A program made the translations under genes and the position numbers. This document shows positions 1 through 10,887 of a DNA stretch of 64,000 nucleotides, in pieces. Every line of letters starts with the position of its first letter. The first letter of the stretch is position 1. Under the pieces are notes generated by a model, which saw only the letters and a list, made by a program, of their open reading frames with translations, was not told the DNA's origin and did not search any database. Where the stretch lies: the NCBI GenBank assembly GCA_028641055.1, contig CM054059.1:107334263-107398262 (forward strand), written 5' to 3'. The DNA is from Alopecurus myosuroides (taxonomy: Eukaryota > Streptophyta > Magnoliopsida > Poales > Poaceae).

Positions 1-2509
1 AAAATCCATAAGTAATTATTTATTAATCCAATAAATGCAAATAAAATATATTTTCCATACCATTTTGAATAACCTTTTCAAATATAATTTTTGTTTTCTG
101 GTTTGAATAATTTAAAATGCCTAAACATTTTAATCTTGTTTAAATTCAATTAAAACTTGTTTAATATTGTTTAATTCATAATTAATTAATCCAAAGTCCA
201 ATTTCAACATGTGAAACATGCAATCCAACTAAAATTTGATAACCTTTTCAAATATCAACTTTGTTATTTGTTTTGCACACTTTAACTTGTTGATAACAAC
301 CACTACTTGTTTACCTCTATTAAGTAACCAATAATTTCCAAACTTATTAATGTTTTCTAAAGTGGTTAACTATCATGCCAATTGCATTTAATCTGTTATC
401 TTATTGTTCCTCATCATGCATGCATCATACTAACTCACTTACACCTGATGCTTAGTGATAGAACAATTAATTCAACTCTAAGACATGGGCTTCCCATATG
501 CAAGCTTTGCATATGGAATCCATTTAAACTTGTGTAGCATGTCAATTAGTTACTTTGATGCAATCTATTAAACATGACATGCATCATCCCCATGTTTGTG
601 CACCTATGCCATGTTATTGATTGTTTATCTTTCCGCATTGTTTGTTTGCTTCTTCTCGGATAAACGACGACGTTGAGACCGACGATACTTACGACACCCC
701 TTCTAAGGAGTTAGCTCAGTACCAGGCTACTGGGTTTTGCAGGCAAGTTATCACTCACATGAACCACTGTGTTCCTTTCAACATTGGTTACCGATACTTT
801 CCGTTGTTCTTTTCTGCTAGCCTTAGCAGTAGTTGTTTCTGTTACGAACCTATCACATGTATCCCTTAAACCTGATATTGCCTCACCTCCATACCTATCA
901 CCATTGCTTGTTGCCCGTGTCTTACTAGCATGCTTAGGTTGTTTTGCTCGAGTCTGTTACCCGTTACTTTCTGTTACTATTACTTTTATGTTCTGGGGGC
1001 TCGATGTTTAATCAATCAATCAATCATGCTAATGTTATTGTTAAATAATAAATTTGATGATAAGGCACCGGCAGGAGGCCCTGTGTGGTTTTGAGGCCTG
1101 CTAGTGTCGACCCTAATAGGAAAAGGGTCTTGTCTACTGATCCATGATGAGCGCACTAACCGCATGTGGGAAGCGAGTATGGGCGCCCCCCTCAACTTGA
1201 CCTGATTCGCATCTCGTCCAAATCGCCTCATTTAGTTCGTGTTTTCCATTTGCCGCATGCATGTTTTTGCGAGCTCAGGCCAGGGTGGAACTTTCGTAGT
1301 CGGCATATAGGGGGACACGTTCTTAGAGTGCTATGAGGGTCCATTTTCTTCTGGGCTCGATTAGCCGTGCGCCCAAGGTGCTTTGGGCTTGATGCGAAGA
1401 ATGGTTGGTTGTGTAGAGTACCCCGCTTGGTGGGTTAGCTTCCCATCTGGCGGGTTATTCTTGCGTGTACGGCCAAATTGGTGCAACCCTGCAGGGATAA
1501 TCTTCTCGAGAAGCCGTGTTTTCCGCGGTTATGGATTACTTGGTGAAAGTACTGGCTAACAAGTACTCAGGACAACTTCAACATAATGATCAAACATGTT
1601 ACACCCCATGATTAATAACTTGACTAGTAATAGACTTATTGACACAATAATTTGACCCATCATTATTTCAACTGTGTGAGTTATCCTCGGATTACTTCTT
1701 TGGATAAGGGGCGAGATCCAGGATGGGTTTGTTTGAAGTTATCTTTCAGTTGGTTACAATCCTCGATCTTATCTCCTTTCTGGTAGCCGGAATTGGTAGA
1801 ATCTCTGTAGTTGGTTAGCGCAGCCAGTTGCAGCATCTTTTATATCCCCTCTCCTCCGTTGAACCCAAGGCATCTGTGCTTGGTGTTGACGGGTTACACT
1901 TTGGGGAACTGTGAGTCTTGCTTGCCAGTACGTTTATGTACTGACCCCTTTGGGGCTGTGGTTTCCGCAGACCTACGTTTCCGAGGATCTACATGGTGGC
2001 AACTACGTGGAGTATGACGAGACTGCTGACGAGTAGATAGCGGACCCGGGCAGGATCCGAGACTTCGTGGATGGGCTCCGTCTTTTCGTTTCCGGCCTCT
2101 TAGGCCTATTTTGGTTCTTGTCTGTACTCAGACATGTTGAATGCTTCCGCTGTGTTGTAACGATGTATTGTTGGGGCATGTGCCCTCTGAATGATTGTAT
2201 TTGCTATCTCTGCTCTAATGAGAGCCATTTGCACCTTTTTCAATCTTTTGTGTCGTAGAGATCTGTTGTGATATCACTTGTTAAACGCCGTTGACTTACC
2301 ATGTGTGTATGGTTTGAAGTACGTCGACGGAAGTGCCTTTGATCTCTAGTGGATAGTTTACATCGACGATGGAATAGCAGGGCTTGTGTTGTCGCGCATA
2401 AGCGCAGGCCTACCAGGAAGCTGGGACGTGGGAGCAGTTATGCCCCATAATCCAAGCATCTGCTATCCAGTTCGTACGGTGAGTATCCCCTAGAAATCAG
2501 GGTGCGACA
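1..2509 (+). mobile_element. Right-hand part of an LTR retrotransposon (element G), mostly LTR
   Basis: No coding domain is recognisable in this stretch; the short ORFs share no family motif. It is AT-rich up to about position 620 and then of mixed composition. It stops abruptly at 2509 with GGGTGCGACA, a typical LTR end (CA after a short inverted terminal motif). The following base enters coding sequence belonging to element A. The matching start (expected TGTCGCACCC) is not present between 1 and 2509, so the element begins left of the window. The superfamily is not certain; gypsy is likely from length and style only. Confidence 0.55.
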
Positions 2510-5025
2510 TCCTCTCAGCCCAAGGCCTCCTTGGGCTCAATTTAGTGAAAACATGGGTTGATTTTCGAATCCAACCCAACTCCATCCGCACCAAATTAAT
2601 GTGCGAGTACTCGGGGCATACCACGGACGCACTCCGATACTCCACCAAGAGCTTCGCGACCGGCGACACCAACAAGACCATCAAGGGCTTCTTGACAGAG
2701 AAGCTAGAGGTGATAAAGAACATCGCCGGGTTACCCCCATTTACTCGGGAAAACCCGGCTCCAGCGGTAAGATCCGATATTCATAACTTATTTCCACACT
2801 TTGACTTGATACAGCTTCTAACCCTTAATTTCATCCTTTTGTCTTAGGCTGATGATCCCTTCTGGAGAGTAGAACCCTCCCCCCCTTCCAGAGACCCGGA
2901 AGAAGAGGATGAGCCGGCCGATGATAGTGAAGGTACCTGCCCGGAACTTGTATTATTTTTACTTGCATCAATTTCCTCCCATTTAACTTTTTCCCACGGA
3001 CACACACTCGGTTCGCAGGGCTGGAGGACGAAGGTGAGAATAACGAGGATGACCCGGAGGCTACCGAATCTGATCAAGAGGCAACAGTTGGAGCCAAGAG
3101 GAAGACCAGAGGGGCAGTGTCCAAGGTTCCTTTCTCCTCGTTATCCTCTGAACCTTACTCCTTTGATGCCATGCGACGACTTAACCATCAATTATCGAAC
3201 TCGTCGTACTTGAAGGATTCTCTTCCAGCCAAGCGCAGAGTAACTCGAAGCTCCCCGGGTGAAGATCCCCTTAACCCGGGCATCTCTGCCTCCCCCGTCC
3301 ATCGTGCCAGTGCTCCTCCGTCTCGTCCTTCCGACTCTCCTCGACGCCACCCTTCTCCTAACCATCCACGCGCCGGGCAATTCCGGGTTCCGTTAGTAGT
3401 CCCTGTGGCGACTTCGTCTGCTTCCAGCGGCGAGCTCCCGCCGGATTACACCGTGAATGCCGGGTAAGTTTTTGCTATATGACTTCTCTTGATGCCTGAA
3501 AATTTTCAATCACCACTGCTAACTGCCTCCTCTCATCTTTCTTTTAGCACTCAAGTCACCGTCAGTGACCCGGAGAATGTAGAGACGGATAACCATCGGA
3601 CAGAGGAGCCGACTGAGAACGTAGATGCCGCGACTGGTGGTGATACTGAAAATAACCAGGAACAAGGCCCCTTGGGCGATCCACTTCACCGATCCACCGG
3701 GTCTCCTTCTTCATCGGAACCAGTGGATGAGGAGATCGAGGTTCTGGATACAAGGATGGGTTCTCCCAGCCCGGATACTCAAACTGTCCGGGTCTCGACC
3801 CCAAGGGCGGGGAGAGCTTCCCCACCAGGCGACCAGGCTGCCGGCTCTTCCGGTGCCCAGCCCGAGGACCTGTCGTTTACCCAGATGCTCGAAACCCTGC
3901 GCACTTTGAGGGCTAATGAAGAAAACATCTTGGGAGCTTTAATAGCCAAACACGAGGTAAACCCGACTAATGTTGCTTGTGTCTTTATCCAGTCCCCAAG
4001 TTCCGAGTGAATTGGTTCATAATTTGCTTGGGACTTTATGATATAAACGACTGATAACTTGCCCCTTTATCTGGCTGATCCTTCGTTGCGTCCATGCAGT
4101 CCTTCGTAACTCAATCTGAGGAGAAACTGGCAAAGGCCACCAAGCTCATTGAAAAGGAGGTGGCTCTGCGTGAGGTAGCCGAGGCTGAGGCCAGGAGGAG
4201 TAGGATGATAATGAAGAAGTATAGGAGGAGGGCTCATAAGGCAGAAGATGATCTAACGAGCCTTTCTGTCCAAATTGCTGATATGTATCGTGCTTTGCTT
4301 GGTACGTTTCTTCCTCCGGGTTATCCTTTTGGTAAATAGCCGGAGTTTTCCCGACTCATGTTTCCATTTCTTCAGGTCCGGATGAAGTGATGCCGGATGA
4401 GGATGATATTGCCAGGCTGAAAACTATCAAGAGCGTTATCCGGCAGCTATGCGCCAGAACCAAATGGATCCTTCAGGAAATACGGTGGCCGGGTAAGGGG
4501 CATGTCGATCTGAAGAGAATGCTGGATGCCTTCTCCACTATCCCTGAGTGGATTTGGCACTGGAAACGCTCGTCTTGCCGGGTTGGAGTAACCCGGGGGC
4601 TTGCGCTTGCTAAAGCTTATTTCCCTAAGCTCGAGCTAGTGAAGCTTATGGGCGGTTTTCCGGAGTTCAAGCTTGATGGGTCCAAGTTCTGTGTGAAGGA
4701 TTTCCAGGCCGTCTAGAAGGAGGTTCGTTACCCGGCCAGCGTGATTGCTGGCGGTTTAGATGTCGATTCCCTCGTTCCTGCATATGATGCTGCTGGTGAA
4801 GCGGTTAAGTCGGATCTTCCCGAGCCGTATGATATGCTGGCTCGGTGGAAGGAGGAAGTTGCTGAGTTGAGGGCGGAGGCTGCCAAGAAGCAAGCTGAAG
4901 CCGGTTCTGCACCCGCTACCTCGACACCAGTCGTTCCGCCTCCTGCGCGGGCTGGTACTACCGATCCGGGTGCTGCTGCTACCACAAATGATGGCAAGGG
5001 CAAGGCCAAGATGGACGCCGAGTGA
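2510..5025 (+). pseudogene. Antisense intron-containing ORF of element A (gypsy-associated Transposase_28-type protein, 5' end lost)
   Basis: On the strand opposite to pol, six consecutive coding blocks are bounded by canonical splice signals: to 2766, 2848-2932, 3019-3463, 3548-3956, 4100-4301 and 4376-5025. The blocks match in order and content the minus-strand ORF of element B: a short domain ending in Pro-rich sequence, an acidic and Ser/Pro-rich middle, a Lys/Glu/Arg-rich helical block (about 4100-4300) and an Ala/Pro C-terminus. The N-terminal conserved domain seen in B is missing because the G insertion cuts the gene at 2510. An in-frame TAG at 4714-4716 breaks the last block, so this copy is dead. 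The function of the family is unknown. The Transposase_28 (putative gypsy-type transposon) assignment rests on the homologous block in B. Confidence 0.65.
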
Positions 5026-6153
5026 TACCTGATATTTGATGCCTCTTCTTATGCGTCAATCGGCCGATGTGCCGTTTAAACAATTATATTTTGGATGGTG
5101 CGCCTGTGCATCTTTGATATCTTTCCCCGGGATTTTGTAATGCATTCTAAGTTCCTGATACACCCTGTGCCTCTTCTGGCTTTTATGTTTATCTACTTTT
5201 GAACCCATGTGACCTTGATATCCGATTTTCTTTATTCTCGATATCTAACTTTCTTTATTCTCGATACCCAACTTTCTTTATTCTCGATATCCGACTTTCT
5301 GTATTGTTCCTTTTGTGAGACTCGTTTTCCGGGTTTCATGGGTGTTGACAAGCGGGATTACTTCTAAGCCCCCAAGTCCCCAGGACTCGGATGTTTGGAT
5401 TTTTTGAACCTTACCAACTAAGCAATTCTTTCATCTCTTAAGATCCCGAGTTTCCAGGACCCGGATTTCCGAGTCTAGGATGCGTGATCTTTCAAGAACA
5501 AATTGCTTGCTGCTAAGTCCACAAAAAACCCCGAGTTTCTTCACACAGGATCTGAAGTTATGCTTAATAATCGTTGAGTTTCCGGTTATTATCCTTGTAC
5601 TCTGCATAACTTGTGGTTTAGATGACCCTTTTGACTATCTTGTACTGTAAGTCGCCTTTCGCGTGGATACCATGTTGTTACATCTATACGAAGACAGGGT
5701 CAGGCAAGTCCCACTGGGCGTCATGGCTGACTGTAATCGTAAGCGAATAAATCATGCCACTTTATTGCGAGTCACATCGAGCTTAAGTAAGAATAGTCAA
5801 GAAAGTTTGGCTCCTTCGTCCGGTTATAAGATTGCAGCCGTACTCGTTTGCAAGTAATCGGCCCTTATAACTCATAGGCATCATGGCCGGGTCTTTGAGT
5901 TTGCAACTGCGCTATTCAAGCAGCCAGCCCCCAAGACCTAAATATATGCATCATACTGAAAGTACAGAACATGATAATAATCACCTCTTTTCTTGATAAT
6001 CACCTCTTTACTTGATATGAAAAAAATTAGGCCAGCAGGCCGCCTCGTTAAAAACCCGTCCAGTCCCCAAGGGTACCCTGGATAGGAAAAGAGTGCGTCT
6101 GAAAACCTGCTGCCTGTTACATCGTTCCATTCCACTTGCCAACATAATCTTTA
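5026..6153. other. Non-coding spacer of element A between the convergent antisense ORF and pol
   Basis: No ORF with recognisable motifs lies here. It holds a short 23-bp tandem array (5224-5305). Several C-rich tracts read on the minus strand as CTTGGGGGCT-like purine tracts (around 5362-5381, 5925-5941 and 6060), resembling the polypurine tract that precedes the 3' LTR of element B. It probably carries the 3' UTR of both convergent transcripts. Confidence 0.5.
5224..5305. repeat. 23-bp tandem repeat, about 3.5 copies
   Basis: The core TTTATTCTCGATA recurs at 5231, 5254 and 5277, an exact 23-bp spacing, with small changes between copies. It lies in the spacer downstream of the antisense ORF of element A. 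Confidence 0.85.
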
Positions 6154-9100
6154 CTAAGTATAATACGGACGTAGCTGAGCCACGTTCCATGGTCTGTCTC
6201 TTTCTTGCATAGATGAAGTGGTATGAGCGGTGTCATTAACTGTGGCCGACTCTTCCCTTGCATCCACCAAGTAATATGATCCGTTATGTAGATTCCGGCT
6301 TATGATAAACGGTCCTTCCCATGGCGGTGATAACTTGTGTTTTCCTTCGTTTGACTGTACCAGGCGCAGAACCAGGTCTCCTTCCTGGAAGACCCGAGTT
6401 TTCACGCGCCGGCTGTGATACCTCCGTAGATCTTGCTGATATATGGCTGATCTTTCCAGGGCTTGCTCCCTTTGTTCTTCTAACATATCTACGGCGTCTT
6501 GCCGGGTCTTTTCGTTCTCCACTTTGACGTATGCTGATACTCGTGGTGAATCATGAATAATATCACTCGGTAGCACTGCTTCCGCCCCATAGACCATGAA
6601 GAAGGGTGTCATATGAGTGGATCTGTTGGGTGTAGTGTTGATACCCCAAACCACGGAAGGAAGTTCTTCGACCCATGCACCAGCAGCCCTGATACAGGGA
6701 ACTCGTAATCGCGGTTTTAATCCACGGAGCAATTCTTGGTTTGCCCTCTCCACTTGTCCATTGGCCTGTGGATGAGCCACTGATGCTATATCAAGCCGGA
6801 TTCCATTGTTGCCACAGAACTTTTCCATCTCACCAAGGGACATGTTGGTTCCATTATCTGTAATTATGCTGTGGGGATACCCGAACCGATAGATAATTCT
6901 TTTCAGGAACTTGACTGTTGTAGCTGCTTCGCAATTAGTAACTGGCATAACCTCAACCCACTTGGTAAACTTATCAATAGCCACTAAAAGATGTGTCTTC
7001 TTGCAAGGTGACATATGAAAGGGGCCAACCATGTCCATACCCCAAACGGCGAACGGCCAAGTTAACGGGATGGTCCATAATTCCATAGCCGGCACATGGA
7101 TTTGGCGGGCGTACCTTTGACATCCGTCGCACCTTGCTACTAACCGTTCCGCATCTGCTAGAGCCGTGAGCCAGAAGAACCCATGTCGATAAGCCTTGGC
7201 CACGAGGGATCTTGTGGATGCATGATGCCCACAATCACCTTCATGGATTTCTTTGAGAATCTGTCGGCCTTCTTCTGGTGCCACGCAGCGTAAAAAGACC
7301 CCCGCTGCGCTTCTCTTGTATAACTCCCCATTAATGATAGAATACCCCTTTGCGCGCCTCAAAATTTGCCTTGCTAACACCTCCTGCTGTGGTAACTCGC
7401 CTCGTAATAGGTAGGCCAAAAACGGTTCTGTCCACTCGGGGACAGCACGTACAGCGGCCACGAGCTCCAAATCCGGGTCTTGATTTGCCAGTTCCTCCTC
7501 TGACTCGGTTTTAACCGATGGTCGCCATAACTCGTCCAGGAACACGGTAGGTGGAACCGGCTCTCTGCGCGAGCCGAGTCTAGCAAGGGCGTCTGCTGCT
7601 TCATTCTTTCTTCTGTCTATATGCTCCACCTCATACCCGGAAAAGCATCCTGCAACCCTATCAACCTCCCTGCGGTATGCTGCCATGGTTGCATCCTTTC
7701 TATCCCAAGTTCCTGACACCTGCTGTACCACAAGGTCCGAATCTCCAAAGCATCGTATCCTCTTAATGCTCATCTCATTGGCTGCCCTTAAGCCATGCAA
7801 TAGGGCCTCATACTCGGCCACGTTGTTGGAACAGTCAAATTGAATTTGTAGTACGTAACTTAATTTATCTCCTTTGGGTGACGTTAGCACCACTCCAGCT
7901 CCTGATCCCTCGTATTGCTTAGATCCATCGAAGTGCATGATCCACGACTCGGAGTTTGGAACCGTTGTAGTCATGCCTGTATGTGTCCAGTCGTTAACGA
8001 AATCAATTAAAGCCTGAGATTTGATTGCTGACCTGGGCTCGTAACTGATGTGATAATCCCCCATTTCTATCGCCCATTTGGCTATTCTTCCAGTCGCATC
8101 CGAGTTCCTGATGATATCCGACATTTGTATTGAGCTAACCACCGTTATGGGGTGTTCCTGGAAATACGGCTTCAATTTCCGGCTGGCCATAAAGACCCCG
8201 AAAACCAGCTTTTGCCAATGCGGATAGCGCTGCTTTGCTTCCGACAATACCTCACTGACATAATAAACCGGCCTCTGAACTGGATAACCCTTCCCATCCT
8301 CTTTACGCTCTACAACCACTACTGCACTGACGGCTCGGGGGCCAGCTGCCACGTATAGCAACATAGGCTCTTTAGGACCCGGGGCCGCTAGTACTGGTGC
8401 TTCAGATAACTGCTTCTTTAGTGCCTCGAATGCCTCATCCGCCTCTTGATCCCACACGAATTTATCGGATTTCCTCAAGAGCCGGTACAGGGGTATTGCT
8501 TTTTCTCCGAGTCTTGATATAAATCGGCTCAAGGCTGCCACGCAGCCCGTGAGTTTTTGAACATGCTTCAAATTTTCCGGCCTTTTCAGACTTTGCATAG
8601 CTTTGATTTTGTCCGGGTTTGCTTCGATTCCTCTCTCGGAAACGATAAAACCGAGTAATTTCCCGGCTGGGACTCCAAATACGCACTTAGTCGGGTTAAG
8701 CTTTATTTGATACCTCCTCAAGTTTTTGAACGTTTCCTTTAGATCATCGATAAACGTCTCTGCCTTCCTAGTCTTGATAACCACATCATCCACATAAGCA
8801 TGGACATTACGTCCGATTTGGTCCTCGAAGCACTTCTGAATACACCGTTGGTAAGTTGCGCCAGCGTTCTTCAATCCAAACGTCATGGTTTTATAGCAAA
8901 AGGCCCCAAAAGGGGTTATAAACGAGGTTTTCTCCCAATCCTCCCTCTTGAGCTTGATCTGATGATACCCGGAATTTGCGTCCAGAAAGCATAATAGGTC
9001 ACTTCCAGCTACTGCGTCTATGATCTGATCTATCCTTGGTAGTGAGAACGGATCCTTTGGGCAATGCTTGTTGAGACTCGTAAAATCAATGCACATCCTC

Positions 9101-9393
9101 CACTCATTGGTCTTTTTCATCACTAGAACTGGGTTTGCTAACCAATCCGGGTGAAATACTTCCATGATAAAGCCGGCTGTCAATAGCCGAGCGATCTCTT
9201 CACCTATAGCCTTCCTTCTTTCCTCATTCATTTTCCTCAAGCCCTGCTTCACATGCCTGGACTTGGGATCTACATGCAAACTGTGCTCTGCCAGCTCTGT
9301 AGGGATACCCGGCATGTCGCTAGGTGTCCAGGCGAACACGTCTGCACTTGAGCGAATAAACTCTACAAGTGCCTTCTCCTGCTCTTTATCCAA
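6154..9393 (-). CDS. pol: Gypsy pol of element A: reverse transcriptase, two RNase H domains, integrase (uninterrupted)
   Basis: A 1079-residue frame without internal stops. The reverse transcriptase spans about residues 60-270, with the catalytic YVDD at 200-203. A Ty3-type RNase H follows. A second, plant/archaeal-type RNase H comes next (MHFDGSKQ, AEYEALLHGL, FGDSDLVV, DALARLGS). The integrase has an HHCC zinc motif (GHHAS, CDGCQ), acidic residues in DMVGPF and TDNGTN, the glutamate in NGQVERANQ, and a C-terminal WEGPF block. The second RNase H supports the Tat group. Protease lies in the preceding ORF in another frame, so a 1-nt shift separates PR from RT at about 9393-9420; the given Met is therefore probably not the natural start. 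The product would copy element RNA into DNA and integrate it, if gag is supplied by another copy. Confidence 0.9.
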   Translation of the reverse strand: MDKEQEKALVEFIRSSADVFAWTPSDMPGIPTELAEHSLHVDPKSRHVKQGLRKMNEERRKAIGEEIARLLTAGFIMEVFHPDWLANPVLVMKKTNEWRMCIDFTSLNKHCPKDPFSLPRIDQIIDAVAGSDLLCFLDANSGYHQIKLKREDWEKTSFITPFGAFCYKTMTFGLKNAGATYQRCIQKCFEDQIGRNVHAYVDDVVIKTRKAETFIDDLKETFKNLRRYQIKLNPTKCVFGVPAGKLLGFIVSERGIEANPDKIKAMQSLKRPENLKHVQKLTGCVAALSRFISRLGEKAIPLYRLLRKSDKFVWDQEADEAFEALKKQLSEAPVLAAPGPKEPMLLYVAAGPRAVSAVVVVERKEDGKGYPVQRPVYYVSEVLSEAKQRYPHWQKLVFGVFMASRKLKPYFQEHPITVVSSIQMSDIIRNSDATGRIAKWAIEMGDYHISYEPRSAIKSQALIDFVNDWTHTGMTTTVPNSESWIMHFDGSKQYEGSGAGVVLTSPKGDKLSYVLQIQFDCSNNVAEYEALLHGLRAANEMSIKRIRCFGDSDLVVQQVSGTWDRKDATMAAYRREVDRVAGCFSGYEVEHIDRRKNEAADALARLGSRREPVPPTVFLDELWRPSVKTESEEELANQDPDLELVAAVRAVPEWTEPFLAYLLRGELPQQEVLARQILRRAKGYSIINGELYKRSAAGVFLRCVAPEEGRQILKEIHEGDCGHHASTRSLVAKAYRHGFFWLTALADAERLVARCDGCQRYARQIHVPAMELWTIPLTWPFAVWGMDMVGPFHMSPCKKTHLLVAIDKFTKWVEVMPVTNCEAATTVKFLKRIIYRFGYPHSIITDNGTNMSLGEMEKFCGNNGIRLDIASVAHPQANGQVERANQELLRGLKPRLRVPCIRAAGAWVEELPSVVWGINTTPNRSTHMTPFFMVYGAEAVLPSDIIHDSPRVSAYVKVENEKTRQDAVDMLEEQREQALERSAIYQQDLRRYHSRRVKTRVFQEGDLVLRLVQSNEGKHKLSPPWEGPFIISRNLHNGSYYLVDAREESATVNDTAHTTSSMQERDRPWNVAQLRPYYT

Positions 9394-9401
9394 ATTGGAC
9401 C

Positions 9402-10400
9402 CTATGGTAAATTGCTTAGTGAATCTCCTTCAACAAAATCTATCTTCTTGGTGTCTTGTGCTGCCTTGAATTTTGCTCTTTCATCCTCAGTACTCGGCCT
9501 TTTCAATGCTGTTCTATCATCCGGATCTACTTGAGACCGGTAATACTTGAGTTCTTCTTTTCTGCAAGCTTGCTCGGCCACCACCGAATCTCCTTCGTCG
9601 CACTCGGCCGCTACATCCCGGCTCCCATATATGGTGATGGTCTGCTTAGGACCCAGAATCTTTAGCTGTAGATACACGTAACACGGCCTAGCCATGAATT
9701 TAGCATAAGCCGGTCTTCCGAACAGCGCGTGATAAGGACTGCGCAATTTGACCACCTCGAACGTGAGCCACTCAACTCGATAATTATCCGCTGATTCTCC
9801 GAAAGCAACCTCCAATGTGATCTTTCCCTCGGGACATGCCGAGTGACCCGGCACTATTCCATGAAAAATTGTTGAACTCTTCCATAGCTGAGACTCCTTG
9901 AGCCCCATGCGTAAAAAAGTTTCCCAGTACAAGATATTGATGCTACTTCCACCGTCCATCAGGACTCTTTTTAGCTCGTAACCATTGACCTGTGGTGCGA
10001 CTACCAATGCTAAGACCCCTGGGTGCTCTATTCTTTCCGGGTGATCTCTTCTGCTCCACGTGACCTCTTGTTCCGTCCATCTCAAGTATCCCGGAATAGC
10101 CGAGGAAACCGAGTTCACGGCTTGCTTGAGTATCTTTTTGTCCCTATTAGAAGTTCCTGTAGTGTGCACATGATATTGCCCTTTTAAATCAGATGTACGT
10201 ACCATACCGATGAAGATGCTGATCCGGCCGATTGTCACGACGGATCCGGATTCAAGGTGATCCGACTCTGGTCCCCAGCCGGAATCGTCCACCGTCTTCT
10301 CCCCTTTGTGGTCGATGTAGATCTCACCGACGACAAGATTCTCCATGTTCTTCCGAGCTTCTCCCGTGATGTAAACACCTTTGGACGCAGGCCCCACGGT
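9402..10400 (-). pseudogene. Leader plus aspartic protease of element A; gag core deleted
   Basis: This frame runs on from the LTR through the primer-binding-like region. The leader contains RQLAPTVGPA, also found just after the 5' LTR of element B. The retroviral-type aspartic protease motif VLMDGGSSIN lies at about 9965-9936, followed by the flap-like GRPAYAKFMARPCYVYLQ region. In element B about 3 kb separates the LTR from the protease motif and contains gag; here it is only about 435 bp. The retrotransposon gag domain is therefore missing. The frame ends at a TAG just before pol, which continues in another frame. This copy would depend on gag supplied in trans. Confidence 0.75.
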
Positions 10401-10410
10401 GGGCGCCAAC
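10390..10410 (-). promoter_or_regulatory. Primer-binding-like site of element A
   Basis: Directly inside the 5' LTR end, the minus strand reads TTGGCGCCCACCGTGGGGCC. Element B has TTGGCACCCACCGTGGGGCC in the same place. The TGG start fits pairing with a tRNA 3' CCA end. I could not assign the tRNA. Confidence 0.6.
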
Positions 10411-10887
10411 TGTCGTGGGATAATCACGGCAGACGTTACCGGGAGTAACTGATCTTGGGGCAAGACGACACAGGCGTTTGGGAGAGGGTTTAGCTCAGAA
10501 GAAAAAATGATGATAATCGATCTGGTAGCCGGCAATCAAAGTCGCCGAGTCTCCGATCTTAATATAATAACTCAACTCTCGGGTTACACTGGATGCTCGA
10601 TATCAAGCGATATTGCTAGGGTTCTTAGATCTCTCTCAACTAATCCTAGGGGTCGGTTTATAAAGCACCCGTACCCCCCGGCTTGTCCTCCAAGACGCAC
10701 CCTGGATCCTACCCGGACACGACATACAAACCCTAACCTTCCTTTACCGTAACCCACAATCCGGGTTACTGGGCCTACAAACTTGGGCCTTCCGAAAGTT
10801 TCTTTATCCTTGGCCGGATCCTGCGCAACGTCCTTTGGGTCGGGTTATTCCTTGGAGTTGGCCTACCGGGTTATTATCCCTCCATCA
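10411..10887 (-). repeat. 5' LTR of element A
   Basis: 477 bp, bounded on the minus strand by TGATGGAGGGATAAT at the start and ATTATCCCACGACA at the end. The ends form an imperfect inverted repeat around GGGATAAT. The primer-binding-like site follows immediately. Only one LTR of this element is in the window, so the outer boundary is inferred from the termini and not from LTR comparison. Confidence 0.65.

Larger units (their letters stand above)
2510..10887 (-). mobile_element. Ty3/gypsy element A (Tat-like), left end removed by insertion of G
   Basis: Read on the minus strand the order is 5' LTR (10411-10887), primer-binding-like site, short leader plus protease, a long RT/RNase H/integrase ORF, and then an ORF on the opposite strand (2510-5025). 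No 3' LTR is seen because the element is cut at 2509/2510 by another LTR. Element B has the same layout. A second RNase H domain plus an antisense ORF behind pol is known from the Tat group of plant gypsy elements. The base pairs following the right LTR (10888-10892, TAAAG) would be one target-site duplication; its partner lies outside the window. Confidence 0.85.
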
